NCBI RefSeq assembly: GCF_003151255.1
Contig: NZ_CP029481.1
Coordinates: forward strand, 2,976,001-3,040,000
Origin: Microvirga sp. 17 mud 1-3
GTDB lineage: Bacteria > Pseudomonadota > Alphaproteobacteria > Rhizobiales > Beijerinckiaceae
DNA length: 64,000 bases
Direction: 5' to 3'
Numbering within the stretch: position 1 is the stretch's first letter; every line of letters begins with the position of its first letter. The notes beneath the pieces are model-generated. The model saw only the letters and a list, made by a program, of their open reading frames with translations. It did not search any database and had not been told where the DNA came from. The translations under genes and the position numbers were made by a program. This document shows positions 33,679-43,065 of this stretch, piece after piece.

Positions 33679-35376
33679 ATGACCGCTTCGTTGCTGCGCC
33701 CGGGTGGCGAGATCCTCGTCCGCCACCTCATCCTGAACGGGGTGCGCCGCATTTTCATGGTGCCGGGTGAGAGCTTCCTGCCCTGCATCGACTCCCTCTA
33801 CGATCACCGGGACGAGATCGCCACAGTGGCCTTCCGGCAGGAAGGTGGCGCCGCCTATGCGGCCGAGGCGCACGGCAAGCTGACCGGGGAACCGGGCGTC
33901 TGCTTCGTGACCCGCGGCCCGGGCGCGACCAATGCCAGCATCGGTCTGCACACGGCCTATCAGGACGGCACGCCGATGGTCCTCTTCGTCGGACAGATCG
34001 GCTCCGACACGACGGAGCGCGACTGCTTCCAGGAGGTCGATTACCGGCGCATGTTCGGCCCCATGGCGAAGTGGGTGGCGAGCATCGACCGGACCGACCG
34101 CATTCCCGAATTCGTGGCCCGCGCCTTCCAGGTCGCCCGCAGCGGCCGCCCGGGTCCGGTCGTTCTGGCCCTGCCGGAGGATACCCTGTGGGGTAAGGCG
34201 GTCGTTGCGGACGTGCCGCCGGCACCCCGCGCCCATCCGCATCCCGCCCCGGCCGAAATCGAAAAGCTCGCGGAGCTTCTGGAGGGCGCCGAGCGGCCGT
34301 TCATGCTCGTGGGCGGCGCCGGCTGGACCGACGAGGCCCTGGCGCAGATCCGCGGCTTCGCTGAGCGTTACGACCTTCCGGTCGGCGTGTCCTGGCGGCG
34401 CCTCGAATGCTTCGACAACCGCCACCCCAACTATGCCGGTCACGTCGGTTACGGCATGAGCCGCGATCTCGCCCGCCGCGTGGAGGAAGCCGATCTTCTG
34501 ATCGCGGTGTGCACCCGCCTCGACGAGCCGACCACGGAAGGTTACGTCCATGTGACGAGCCCCCTGCCCCGGCAGCGGCTGGTGCATATCCATGCCGACC
34601 CGAACGAACTTGGGCGCGTCTATCGTTCGGAACTCGCCATCGTGGCCGATCCCGTGGGCTTCGCGGCCTCCGTCTCGGGCCTCTCGCCGAAGGCCGGAAT
34701 CCGCTGGACCGGCAGCGCCAAGGCCGCGAATGCGGAATACCGGGCGACGCTGCAGCCGGGCCCGATGCCGGGCGGCGTGAACCTGTCGGAGATTTCTGCC
34801 TCCCTGCGGGACGTGCTGCCGAAGGATGCCTGCATCACCCTCGGCGCCGGCAACTTCGCGCTCTTCCCGCATCGTTTTCTGCAATTCTCGGGCCTCGGCA
34901 CGCAGGCCTCGCCGATCTGCGGCGCCATGGGCTACGGGCTGCCTGCCGCCATCGCGGCGAAGCTCGCCTTCCCGGACAGGACCGTCGTCTGCTACGCCGG
35001 CGACGGCTGTTTCCAGATGACCATGCAGGAGCTTGGCACCGCCGCACAGAACCGGCTCGGCATCGTGGTGCTCGTCTTCAACAACGGCATGTGGGGGACG
35101 ATCCGCCAGCATCAGGAGCGGGAATATCCGGGCCGGGTCTTCGGCCTTGCCCTGACCAATCCGGATTTCGCCGCCCTGGTGCGCGCCTATGGCGGCCTCG
35201 GCGAGACAGTGACACGCACGGCCGATTTCGCCGGCGCGTTCGAGCGCGCCCTGGCCTTCGCCCAGCGGGAATCGATGCCGGCGCTGATCGAGGTCCAGTA
35301 CGACCCCAACGGGATCACGCCCGACACCACCCTGACGGCCGTGCGCGACGCCGCCTTGGCGCGCGCTTCCGCCTGA
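33679..35376 (+). CDS. Thiamine diphosphate-dependent enzyme, acetolactate synthase-like
   Basis: 565 residues with the three-domain ThDP (POX/AHAS) layout. The catalytic Glu is in FRQEGGAAYAAEAHGKLTG (E55), the central domain follows, and the cofactor motif YAGDGCFQMTMQELGTAAQNRLGIVVLVFNN is near residues 440-470. It lacks a companion small subunit and sits among catabolic genes, so a decarboxylase, carboligase or hydrolase role is more likely than branched-chain synthesis. GAGGGAGAA precedes ATG 33679. Confidence 0.9.
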   Translation: MTASLLRPGGEILVRHLILNGVRRIFMVPGESFLPCIDSLYDHRDEIATVAFRQEGGAAYAAEAHGKLTGEPGVCFVTRGPGATNASIGLHTAYQDGTPMVLFVGQIGSDTTERDCFQEVDYRRMFGPMAKWVASIDRTDRIPEFVARAFQVARSGRPGPVVLALPEDTLWGKAVVADVPPAPRAHPHPAPAEIEKLAELLEGAERPFMLVGGAGWTDEALAQIRGFAERYDLPVGVSWRRLECFDNRHPNYAGHVGYGMSRDLARRVEEADLLIAVCTRLDEPTTEGYVHVTSPLPRQRLVHIHADPNELGRVYRSELAIVADPVGFAASVSGLSPKAGIRWTGSAKAANAEYRATLQPGPMPGGVNLSEISASLRDVLPKDACITLGAGNFALFPHRFLQFSGLGTQASPICGAMGYGLPAAIAAKLAFPDRTVVCYAGDGCFQMTMQELGTAAQNRLGIVVLVFNNGMWGTIRQHQEREYPGRVFGLALTNPDFAALVRAYGGLGETVTRTADFAGAFERALAFAQRESMPALIEVQYDPNGITPDTTLTAVRDAALARASA

Positions 35377-35400
35377 GCTTGTGAAGAGGAGCATTGCTCG

Positions 35401-36447
35401 ATGCGAGCATTCTTTCATCCGGACCAGAGCCTCCACGATCCGCAGCAATTCATGCGGGTCGGGGTCATCAGCGATCCCAAGGACCTTCCGAGCCGCACCG
35501 AGGCCCTGCTCGCTGCCCTGGCAAGGCGGGGCATCACGCCGGAGCAGCCGTCCGATTACGGCACCGAGCCCGCGCTGACGATCCACAGCAAGCCCTTCCT
35601 CGAATTCCTCGAGAGCGCCTACGAGCGCTGGCGGGCCATTCCGGGAGCCGGCCCGGAAGTTCTGCCGAACGTCTCTCCCTATTGGAACGGCAGCCCGGCG
35701 CAGGACCGGCGGCCCGCCTGCCGGTCCAGTTCAGTCGTGGCGCAGGCCGGCTATTATCTCGGCGATCTCGCGGTGCCGATCAGCGCCCATACCTGGACCT
35801 CGGCCCTGCGCTCCAGCCACACCGCGACGGCTGCGGCGGACGCGATCCTGAACGGCACCGATGCCGCCTACGCGCTCTGCCGCCCCTCCGGCCACCATGC
35901 CCGCGTGGATCGTGCATCGGGCTTCTGCTACCTCAACAACTCGGCAATCGCGGCCCAGCGCCTCCGGTCACGCTTCGAGCGCGTCGCGGTGCTCGACGTC
36001 GATGCCCACCACGGCGACGGCACTCAGGAAATCTTCTATCGTCGCCCCGACGTGCTGACCGTCTCGGTCCATGTGGATCCGGATGCTTATTACCCCTACT
36101 ATATCGGCTATGACGACGAGCGCGGCCATGGCGAGGGCGAAGGCTACAACCTGAACATTCCCGTTCCGCCCAAATCGAGCGACGCGGTCTACCATCGGGC
36201 CATCGAGCAGGGCATCGAGAAGGTCCGGGCCTTCGGGGCCCAGGCCCTGGTGGTCGCCCTCGGCTACGACAGCCACCGGGAGGATCCGATCGGGCTGCTC
36301 GACGTGTCTACGGAAGGCTTCCGCGGAATGGGTGAGCGGATCCGCGCCATCGGTCTTCCGACGGTCGTCGTTCAGGAAGGTGGATATCAGGTTTCCGTGA
36401 TCGGCGACTGCTTGGAGCAGTTCCTCGCCGGACTCACGGGCAGGTAA
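35401..36447 (+). CDS. Histone deacetylase-like acetylpolyamine amidohydrolase
   Basis: 348 residues, class II HDAC/acetylpolyamine amidohydrolase fold, predicted to remove acetyl groups from acylated amines. The active site is complete: HH165-166 (PSGHHA), zinc ligands D201 and H203 (DVDAHHGDG), D290 (GYDSHREDP) and a C-terminal Tyr in QEGGYQV. The N-terminal MRAFFHPDQSLHDP and an inserted loop before PSGHHA are typical of bacterial polyamine deacetylases. It lies between the ThDP enzyme and an aldehyde dehydrogenase, consistent with amine catabolism. The exact substrate is not shown. Confidence 0.9.
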   Translation: MRAFFHPDQSLHDPQQFMRVGVISDPKDLPSRTEALLAALARRGITPEQPSDYGTEPALTIHSKPFLEFLESAYERWRAIPGAGPEVLPNVSPYWNGSPAQDRRPACRSSSVVAQAGYYLGDLAVPISAHTWTSALRSSHTATAAADAILNGTDAAYALCRPSGHHARVDRASGFCYLNNSAIAAQRLRSRFERVAVLDVDAHHGDGTQEIFYRRPDVLTVSVHVDPDAYYPYYIGYDDERGHGEGEGYNLNIPVPPKSSDAVYHRAIEQGIEKVRAFGAQALVVALGYDSHREDPIGLLDVSTEGFRGMGERIRAIGLPTVVVQEGGYQVSVIGDCLEQFLAGLTGR

Positions 36448-36473
36448 GATCCTTTTCGAGAGGGGATGAGACG

Positions 36474-37904
36474 ATGAAGCAGGCTCTTCAGTTTTATGTG
36501 AACGGCGCGTGGGTGGATCCTATCGGCAAGGAGACGCTCGAGGTGATCAACCCCGCCACCGAGGAGGCCTATGCGCGCATCGCGCTGGGCACCAAGGCGG
36601 ATGTTGACCGGGCCGTGGCCGCCGCGAAGCAGGCTTTCACGACCTTCGCCCGGTCGAGCCGCAAGGAGCGCATCCAACTTCTGGAGAGCGTGATCGCGGT
36701 CTACAAGAAGCGCTACGAGGAGATGGCGGAAGCGATCTCCGACGAGATGGGAGCGCCGCTCGCCTTCTCGCGCGACGCCCAGGCGGCCGCCGGGCTCGGG
36801 CATCTGTCGCAGGTTCTCGAAGTCTTGAGGATCTACGAGTTCGACGAGGTGATCAACAACACGCTCGTCACCCGCGAGCCGGTCGGCGTGTGCGGCTTCA
36901 TCACGCCCTGGAACTGGCCGATGAACCAGATCGCCTGCAAGGTGGGGCCCGCGCTCGCGGCCGGCTGCACCATGGTGCTCAAGCCCAGCGAAGTGGCGCC
37001 GATGTCCGGCATCCTGTTCACCGAGATCATGCACGAGGCCGGTGTGCCGGCCGGCATCTACAACATGGTGAACGGCGACGGCCCGACTGTCGGGCAGGCC
37101 CTGTCGACCCATCCTGACATCGACATGGTCTCCTTTACGGGCTCGACCCGCGCAGGCATCGCGGTCGCGAAGGCGGCAGCCGACACCGTGAAGCGCGTCT
37201 CGCAGGAGCTCGGCGGCAAATCCCCCAACATCATCCTGCCCGATGCCGATTTCGGGATGGCGATCACGCATGGCGCCCGCTCGTGCTTCAGCAACAGCGG
37301 CCAATCCTGCAACGCGCCGACCCGCATGCTGGTCCCGGCCGATCGCCAGGAGGAGGTCATCGCCATCGCGAAGGCGATCGCCGAGCAGACAATCGTCGGT
37401 GACCCGCGCTCCGCCTCGACGACCATCGGCCCGGTGGTGAGCAAGCTCCAATACGACAAGATCCAGAAGCTGATCGAGGCCGGCATCGCCGAAGGCGCAC
37501 GCCTCGTCGCCGGCGGGCCCGGCCGCCCGGAGCATCTCAACCGCGGCTACTACATCCGCCCGACGATCTTCGCCGATGTGCGCAACGACATGACCATCGC
37601 GCGCGAGGAGATCTTCGGCCCGGTGCTGTCGATCCTGCCCTATGAGACCGAAGAGGAGGCGATCGCGATTGCCAACGACACGGTCTACGGGCTGTCGAGC
37701 TATGTCACGTCCGGCAGCATCGACCGCGCCCGCGAGGTGGCCCGCCGGATCCGTGCCGGCATGGTGCACATCAACGGCGCCCCCGGCGATCTGGCGGCGG
37801 CCTTCGGCGGCTACAAGCAGTCGGGCAACGGCCGCGAATGGGGCAAGTTCGGGCTCGAGGACTTCCTCGAGGTGAAGTCCATGTTCGGCTATCAGGCCGC
37901 CTGA
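36474..37904 (+). CDS. NAD(P)-dependent aldehyde dehydrogenase
   Basis: 476 residues, ALDH superfamily. Catalytic residues: Glu in SQELGGKSPNIILPDADF (about 245) and Cys in NSGQSCNAPTRMLV (about 279). The cofactor segment is ITPWNWPMNQIACKVGPALAAGCTMVLKPSE. It likely oxidises an aldehyde produced in the pathway, for example an aminoaldehyde after deamination of a deacetylated amine (inferred). GAGGGGATGA precedes ATG 36474. Last gene of the operon, with a terminator after it. Confidence 0.95.
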   Translation: MKQALQFYVNGAWVDPIGKETLEVINPATEEAYARIALGTKADVDRAVAAAKQAFTTFARSSRKERIQLLESVIAVYKKRYEEMAEAISDEMGAPLAFSRDAQAAAGLGHLSQVLEVLRIYEFDEVINNTLVTREPVGVCGFITPWNWPMNQIACKVGPALAAGCTMVLKPSEVAPMSGILFTEIMHEAGVPAGIYNMVNGDGPTVGQALSTHPDIDMVSFTGSTRAGIAVAKAAADTVKRVSQELGGKSPNIILPDADFGMAITHGARSCFSNSGQSCNAPTRMLVPADRQEEVIAIAKAIAEQTIVGDPRSASTTIGPVVSKLQYDKIQKLIEAGIAEGARLVAGGPGRPEHLNRGYYIRPTIFADVRNDMTIAREEIFGPVLSILPYETEEEAIAIANDTVYGLSSYVTSGSIDRAREVARRIRAGMVHINGAPGDLAAAFGGYKQSGNGREWGKFGLEDFLEVKSMFGYQAA

Positions 37905-37917
37905 TGGAAGCGGAACC

Positions 37918-37944
37918 GGGGTCGCCAGGCGGCGGCCCCGTTTT
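37918..37944 (+). terminator. Terminator after the ALDH gene
   Basis: A 9-bp stem (GGGGTCGCC / GGCGGCCCC, one G-U pair) with a 4-base loop, followed by GTTTT. It closes the 28542-37904 operon. Confidence 0.75.
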
Positions 37945-37966
37945 CCAGCTGCGGTCATTCCCAGGG

Positions 37967-37983
37967 GATGTTATAATAACATC
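37967..37983. promoter_or_regulatory. 17-base perfect palindrome upstream of GntR gene
   Basis: GATGTTAT-A-ATAACATC lies 73 bases before the GTG start of the GntR gene. It differs from the TGATGCATCA motif, though both contain GATG...CATC, so they could be variant sites of one FCD-type regulator or sites for different ones. Autoregulation is likely by analogy. Confidence 0.55.
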
Positions 37984-38056
37984 ACAATTGCCCCGTTTTG
38001 ACTGATCGATGATCGGGAGCAGGCGGGAGTGGCTTTCTTCCTCATGGAGTGCCTGC

Positions 38057-38725
38057 GTGGACTTCGAATTCAAGACCATCGACCACAACAATCTCGGCGA
38101 GGTCGTCTACCAGAACATCGCCGAGGCCCTGATCAAGGGAGCGCTTCGGCCTGGTGCGCGGCTGAAGATCCGCGACCTCGCGCAGGAAATGGGGACGAGC
38201 GTCACGCCGGTCCGCGATGCCATCCTGCGCCTCGTGCACGAGGGTGCGTTGCTCCTGAAAAGCCCACGGGACATCCGCGTCCCGGTTCTCCAGCAGGAAC
38301 GCTATCTCGAGATTCGCACCATCCGGCTGAAGCTCGAAGGACTGGCGGCCGAGCGTGCCGCAACCGTGGCCGAGCCTGCCGACATCAAGCGGCTGGAAGC
38401 TTTGGTCGGCGAAAACGAGAGGGCGCTGTCGGCGCAGGAATTCGCCCGCGCCACGGAGATCAACCAGGTCTTCCATTTCGAGCTCGCAAACATTGCCGCC
38501 ATGCCGGTCCTGCGCGGTATCCTGCACAATCTCTGGCTCCAGATGGGGCCTGTCATTTCGGCCGCTTACGAGGACGGCGGCCGGACCATGATCGAGCATC
38601 ACTACGTGGTGCTCGACGCCATCCGCCGCCACGACGCTCAGGCCGCCAAGAACGCGATCCGCGAAGACATCCTGCAAGGCGGCGGCGTCATTCTGAGCAG
38701 CAACGTCCTGTCCGACGACATGTGA
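38057..38725 (+). CDS. GntR family regulator, FCD subfamily
   Basis: 222 residues. The N-terminal winged helix (NLGEVVYQNIAEALIKGALRPGARLKIRDLAQEMGTSVTPVRDAILRLVHEGALLLKSPRDIRVP) matches GntR. The C-terminal helical FCD domain has the metal/ligand pattern RTIRLKLEGLAAERAA, INQVFHFELANIA and IEHHYVVLDAIRRHDAQAAKNAI. GGAG stands 7 bases before GTG 38057. It lies between the transport operon and the M20 hydrolase and probably senses a pathway carboxylate or amine-derived metabolite. Confidence 0.92.
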   Translation: MDFEFKTIDHNNLGEVVYQNIAEALIKGALRPGARLKIRDLAQEMGTSVTPVRDAILRLVHEGALLLKSPRDIRVPVLQQERYLEIRTIRLKLEGLAAERAATVAEPADIKRLEALVGENERALSAQEFARATEINQVFHFELANIAAMPVLRGILHNLWLQMGPVISAAYEDGGRTMIEHHYVVLDAIRRHDAQAAKNAIREDILQGGGVILSSNVLSDDM

Positions 38726-38775
38726 CGTTCACGCAATCTCCTACCTGAGCATGTGCTCCAGCCTTTGAGGATATC

Positions 38776-40032
38776 ATGACCCTTTCGGCCTCCTCCCGCG
38801 TCAATCTCGAGCGCTTCTGGAGCACCATCGAACGCTCGGCCGAGATTGGGAAAGGACGGGAAGGCGGGCTGTCGCGCCTCGCCTTGAGCGATGCCGACAA
38901 GGAGATCCGCGACGTCTTCGTCGCCTGGTGCCGCGAGGCAGGTCTGTCCGTGAGCGTCGACCAGGTCGGCAACATCTTCGGTCGTCGCGAGGGGCAGGAC
39001 AATTCCCTGCCGCCGGTCCTGATGGGAAGCCATCTGGACACGCAGGCCAATGGGGGCCGGTTCGACGGCATCGTGGGCGTCCTCGGCGCCTTGGAGACGG
39101 TCCGGACCCTGAACGATCTCGGCCATGTGACCCGCCGTCCGATCGAGATCGTCAACTGGACCAACGAGGAAGGGGCGCGGTTCTCGCCGCCCATGCTCGC
39201 CTCAGGCTGCTTCGCGGGCACCTATCCGCTCGATTGGGCCCATAAGCGGCCGAGCGATGACGGTGCCACGTTCGGGGAGGAGTTGCGCCGTATCGGCTAT
39301 CTGGGCGAGGCGCCCGTCGGCAGCCGTGAGCTCGATGCCTATTTCGAACTCCATATCGAACAGGGTCCCGTCCTCGATGCCGAGAAGGTACAGGTCGGCG
39401 TGGTCACGCATGCCTACACGTCCTACGGCTTCCTGGCGGAGTTCAAGGGCGAGACCGCCCATGCGGGCCCCTGCGCGATGGATCTCAGGCGCAACGCGTT
39501 GATCGCCGCCGCGCGCCTTCTCGTCACAGTCGACGATCTCGGCTGGGATTACGCCGCCACGGGCGGCAAGAGCACCGGGTCGCGGCTTGTGGCGTGGCCC
39601 AACAAGGCCGGGATCATATCCGACTGGGCCCAGGCCATCTGCGACGTCCGCCACGACGATCCGCGCGCGGCAGCCGCAATGGCCGAGCGAGTCCGTCGCG
39701 CAATTGGCGAAGCGGCGGCGCGCGCAGGCTGCTCGGTCGAAATTCTCGATAGCTGGAACTGGGGCGGCGCGATCTTCGACCCGGAGCTTGTCTCCGGCAT
39801 TCGCCGCCAAGCCGCGTCCCTTGGCTACACCCATCGGGACCTGCCGAGCCAGGCAGGGCATGATGCCTATTTCCTGGCCCGTGTCTGCCCGACGGCCATG
39901 ATCTTCACGCCCTGCCGGGATGGCATCACCCACAACAACAACGAGCTGGCCACACGTGAGGACATCGAGCCGGGGCTGAACGTTTTGCTTCACAGCGTCA
40001 TCGCCCGGGCTGACAGGCAGGGCGTTCTGTGA
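38776..40032 (+). CDS. M20 family Zn amidohydrolase (allantoate/N-carbamoyl amino acid type)
   Basis: 418 residues, hydantoinase/carbamoylase subgroup of M20. Metal ligands: GSHLDTQANGGRFDGIVGV (His, Asp), NEEGARF (Glu pair), HIEQGPVLD and ITHNNNE; substrate-side SQAGHDAYF. These enzymes cleave N-carbamoyl or ureide amide bonds, giving ammonia, CO2 and an amino acid. GAGGATATC precedes ATG 38776. It is separated from the GntR gene by 50 bases and could be co-transcribed. Confidence 0.93.
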   Translation: MTLSASSRVNLERFWSTIERSAEIGKGREGGLSRLALSDADKEIRDVFVAWCREAGLSVSVDQVGNIFGRREGQDNSLPPVLMGSHLDTQANGGRFDGIVGVLGALETVRTLNDLGHVTRRPIEIVNWTNEEGARFSPPMLASGCFAGTYPLDWAHKRPSDDGATFGEELRRIGYLGEAPVGSRELDAYFELHIEQGPVLDAEKVQVGVVTHAYTSYGFLAEFKGETAHAGPCAMDLRRNALIAAARLLVTVDDLGWDYAATGGKSTGSRLVAWPNKAGIISDWAQAICDVRHDDPRAAAAMAERVRRAIGEAAARAGCSVEILDSWNWGGAIFDPELVSGIRRQAASLGYTHRDLPSQAGHDAYFLARVCPTAMIFTPCRDGITHNNNELATREDIEPGLNVLLHSVIARADRQGVL

Positions 40033-40071
40033 GCCGGGGAGCCTTGAGGCTCTTTTAATCGTCTACGGCAT

Positions 40072-40104
40072 GGCCGTTCCGGCAACGCAAAGCCCAGAAC
40101 GGCC
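40072..40104 (+). terminator. Hairpin after the M20 hydrolase gene
   Basis: An 8-bp inverted repeat (GGCCGTTC / GAACGGCC) with a long loop, followed by the weak T-rich TTGTTGG. A probable but weak terminator 40 bases after the stop codon. Confidence 0.4.
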
Positions 40105-40122
40105 TTGTTGGTCTAAGATATA

Positions 40123-40133
40123 TGATGCATCAT
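40123..40133. promoter_or_regulatory. Second TGATGCATCAT operator-like site
   Basis: Identical over 11 bases to the site in the promoter at 28199-28226 and located 42 bases upstream of the kinase start. A weak -35-like TTGGTC (40108-40113) precedes it. Recurrence at the head of the second transcription unit suggests one regulator controls both. Confidence 0.6.
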
Positions 40134-40174
40134 GCAGCATACGGCCAAGCAAGGCCTGACCGAGGGAATTGAGC

Positions 40175-41236
40175 ATGTCGGTATCTGCGCAACATGGGGT
40201 GGGATCCTTGCTGGCAACCGCCGTACCGGCCTTCTCGGTCGAGGAGGCCCACCTTCTCGCCCGCGACGTCTTCGGGCTGGATGCTGCCGTCAGCGAATTA
40301 AGCGGTGAGCGCGACCGCAATTTCCATCTGCGCGTCAACGAGACCGATCATTATGTCCTCAAGATCAGCAACCCTGCCGAGGACATGCAGGTGACCAAAT
40401 TCCAGACCGAGGCGCTGCTGCACATCGCCTCGCTCGATCCATCCCTGCCCGTCCCGCGCGTCCACAGGACCCTGGGCGGCGAGACCGAGTGGATCCTCAA
40501 CCGCCCCGCCGAAGGGCCGCGCATCGTACGCGTCCTCACGTTCCTTCATGGCGAGCCGCTTCATCGCGTGCCTTCCAGCGCGGCCCTACGCCGCAATCTT
40601 GGCCGCGACTTGGCTCGCCTCGACCTCGCCCTAAAAGGCTTCTCCCACCCCGCCGCCGGCCATGAGCTGATGTGGGACCTCAAGCATGCAAGCCGCATCC
40701 GAGATCTCCTGGCTCACATTCCCAATGCGGCACAACGGGCACTGGCAGAGCGGTTCCTCGATAATTTCGAGGCCCACGCGCTTCCGGCCCTGCCGCGGCT
40801 GAGGGCCCAGGTCATCCACAATGACATGAACCCCCACAACGTCCTCGTCTCGACTGACGGTTCGGAGCGGATCGAGGGCATCATCGATTTCGGCGACATG
40901 GTTCATGCGCCTCTGATCGGCAATCTTGCGGTCGCGGCCGCCTATCAGCCGACCACGCTCGACCATCCCCTGGCCGGCGCTGCTGACATCACGACGGCAT
41001 ACAATGCGGTTCTTCCTCTGGACGCGGCGGAGATCGACATCCTCTTTGATCTGATCGCCACACGCATGGTGCTCATCGTCGGAATTTCGGCCTGGCGCGC
41101 CGCGCGCTATCCGGAGAACCGCGATTACATTCTGCGCAACAATCCCCAGGCCTGGACTGGTCTTCAGCGCTTTGACCGCCTGTCGCGCGGCGAAGCACAG
41201 GAGCATTTCCATCGCGCCTGCCAGCGGAGCGAGTGA
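40175..41236 (+). CDS. Phosphotransferase (APH/choline-kinase fold), hydroxylysine kinase-like
   Basis: 353 residues of the aminoglycoside-phosphotransferase fold. Catalytic loop VIHNDMNPHNVLV (H-x-D-x5-N), metal motif GIIDFGD and an N-lobe Lys in HYVLKISNP. It belongs to the metabolic kinase branch (hydroxylysine, homoserine, choline or ethanolamine kinases). Its pairing with the class III aminotransferase-like gene downstream (1 base between genes) resembles hydroxylysine kinase with 5-phosphohydroxylysine phospho-lyase, so that substrate type is a reasoned guess. Confidence 0.85.
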   Translation: MSVSAQHGVGSLLATAVPAFSVEEAHLLARDVFGLDAAVSELSGERDRNFHLRVNETDHYVLKISNPAEDMQVTKFQTEALLHIASLDPSLPVPRVHRTLGGETEWILNRPAEGPRIVRVLTFLHGEPLHRVPSSAALRRNLGRDLARLDLALKGFSHPAAGHELMWDLKHASRIRDLLAHIPNAAQRALAERFLDNFEAHALPALPRLRAQVIHNDMNPHNVLVSTDGSERIEGIIDFGDMVHAPLIGNLAVAAAYQPTTLDHPLAGAADITTAYNAVLPLDAAEIDILFDLIATRMVLIVGISAWRAARYPENRDYILRNNPQAWTGLQRFDRLSRGEAQEHFHRACQRSE

Positions 41237-41237
41237 C

Positions 41238-42551
41238 ATGACGGCCATTCCTGTCGACACGACGGATGTGAGGAAGCGCGAGCGCGCCATCGTTGCGCGC
41301 CGTCAGGCGCTGCTCGGTCCCGCCTATCGGCTCTTCTATACGGATCCGGTCCATGTGGTGCGCGGAGAAGGCGTCTGGCTCTACGATCCGGACGGCAAGG
41401 CCTATCTCGACGTCTACAACAACGTCGCCTGCCTCGGGCACTGTCATCCGCATGTGGTTGCCGCCCTGGCGCGGCAGGCTTCCGTCCTGAACACGCATAC
41501 GCGCTACCTGCACGAAGGCATTCTCGATTACGCGGAGCGGCTGCTCGGCTATTTCCCGGTCGAGATCGGCAACGTGATGTTCACCTGCACCGGCAGCGAG
41601 GCGAACGATCTCGCCCTGCGCGTCGCAAAGGCCCATACGGGCGGGACGGGCGTCATCATCACGGATTTCGCCTATCACGGCGTCACCGAGACCATCGCCG
41701 GCATGTCCCCTTCCCTCGGCTCGGCGATGCGGCTCGGGGACAACGTGCGCAAAGTGCCGGCGCCGGATGCCTATCGCGGCAGCAGACAGGATGTGGGCGC
41801 GGTTTTCGCCCAGAATGTCCGCGTTGCCATCGACGACATGCGCGCGAATGGGATCAAGCCCGCGGCCCTCCTGGTCGACACCGTGTTTTCGAGCGACGGC
41901 ATCTTCACGGATCCGCCCGGCTTCCTGTCCGGCGCTGTCGCGGCGATCCGTGAGGCGGGCGGTGTCTTCGTCGCGGACGAGGTGCAGCCCGGCTTCGGGC
42001 GCACTGGCACGGCCATGTGGGGTTTCCAGCGTCACGGGATCGTGCCGGACCTTGTCACAATGGGCAAGCCGATCGGCAACGGCCATCCCATGGCCGGCAT
42101 GGCCGCGCGACCGGAGATCCTTGAGACATTCGGGCGGAACCTGCGCTACTTCAACACCTTCGGCGGAAACCCCGTCTCCGCGGCCGTCGGCATGGCGGTG
42201 CTCGACGTGATCGAGAACGAAGGCCTGCAGGATAATGCCCGCGTGGTCGGCGACTATCTCAAGGCCGGACTGGAGAGCCTCGCGCAGCGCCACCCGCTCA
42301 TCGGCGACATCCGCTCCGCAGGCCTGTTCATCGGCGTCGAGCTCGTCCGGGACCGTGCCTCGAAAGAGCCGGCCAGCGACGAGGCGGCGCGCGTGGTCAA
42401 TGGAATGCGCGAACGCCGCGTCCTCATCAGTGCGGCGGGGCCATCGGCCAACATCCTGAAGATCAGGCCGCCACTGGTCTTCTCGAAGGACAATGCCGAT
42501 CTGTTTCTCACGGCTCTGGACGAGACGGTGACCGAAGTCACCGCCTCCTAA
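41238..42551 (+). CDS. Class III PLP aminotransferase / phospho-lyase-like
   Basis: 437 residues, fold-type I class III. Substrate and cofactor motifs: [57 protein letters not shown] and the PLP lysine in [15 protein letters not shown] (about 276). The YNNV-x-x-(L/V)-GH-x-HP pattern is typical of the AGXT2L (ethanolamine-phosphate or phosphohydroxylysine phospho-lyase) branch. With the adjacent kinase this would give phosphorylation then beta/gamma elimination releasing ammonia and phosphate (inferred). A plain transaminase is the alternative. Confidence 0.88.
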   Translation: MTAIPVDTTDVRKRERAIVARRQALLGPAYRLFYTDPVHVVRGEGVWLYDPDGKAYLDVYNNVACLGHCHPHVVAALARQASVLNTHTRYLHEGILDYAERLLGYFPVEIGNVMFTCTGSEANDLALRVAKAHTGGTGVIITDFAYHGVTETIAGMSPSLGSAMRLGDNVRKVPAPDAYRGSRQDVGAVFAQNVRVAIDDMRANGIKPAALLVDTVFSSDGIFTDPPGFLSGAVAAIREAGGVFVADEVQPGFGRTGTAMWGFQRHGIVPDLVTMGKPIGNGHPMAGMAARPEILETFGRNLRYFNTFGGNPVSAAVGMAVLDVIENEGLQDNARVVGDYLKAGLESLAQRHPLIGDIRSAGLFIGVELVRDRASKEPASDEAARVVNGMRERRVLISAAGPSANILKIRPPLVFSKDNADLFLTALDETVTEVTAS

Positions 42552-42560
42552 TCCAGCGCG

Positions 42561-42881
42561 TCAGGCGCTCGTGACGAGAGCGTCCGGCTTCTTGATCTCG
42601 ATTTCGATGAATGCGATCGGATGGTCCGATCCATTCATGACGTCGTGCTCGATGCCCGGCTGACGCATGTAGGATTGTCCGGCGACGAGCGGGATGTCCT
42701 TCGCCTGCTTGCCATCATGGATCCGCAGAATGCCATCCGTCAGCATGATGACGAAATAGGCCCATTCGTGCCGGTGCCAGCCCGTGACGGCGCCAGGGCT
42801 GAAATCCCAGCGGGTGATGCGGATCGCCGTATCGTCCTGCTGCACAGTCGGAACCGCCGGTACGTTACATTTGAAGGCCAT
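42561..42881 (-). CDS. Small cupin-domain protein
   Basis: 106-residue single cupin. Motif 1 is GWHRHEWAYFVIMLTDG; motif 2 is PGIEHDVMNGSDHPIAF. Two His in motif 1 and one in motif 2 suggest a bound metal. GAGAGGATGA precedes ATG 42881. It converges on the aminotransferase gene with 9 bases between stops. Role unknown; such cupins often modify or isomerise small metabolites. Confidence 0.85.
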   Translation of the reverse strand: MAFKCNVPAVPTVQQDDTAIRITRWDFSPGAVTGWHRHEWAYFVIMLTDGILRIHDGKQAKDIPLVAGQSYMRQPGIEHDVMNGSDHPIAFIEIEIKKPDALVTSA

Positions 42882-43065
42882 TTCATCCTCTCTCTGTGGT
42901 CTGGAAGGTGGGCGCATCCACTTCTGTCCTCGCGTTCAACGGTGTGCATTCCGGATGAAACGGAGAGACACGGATCGTGCATCACGCGATGCCGTAAGCG
43001 CCTCCACCACTCTACATCTTTGAACCCCGGCGTGAAGCTTCTTTTACGAACGCACACGCTGTCTG

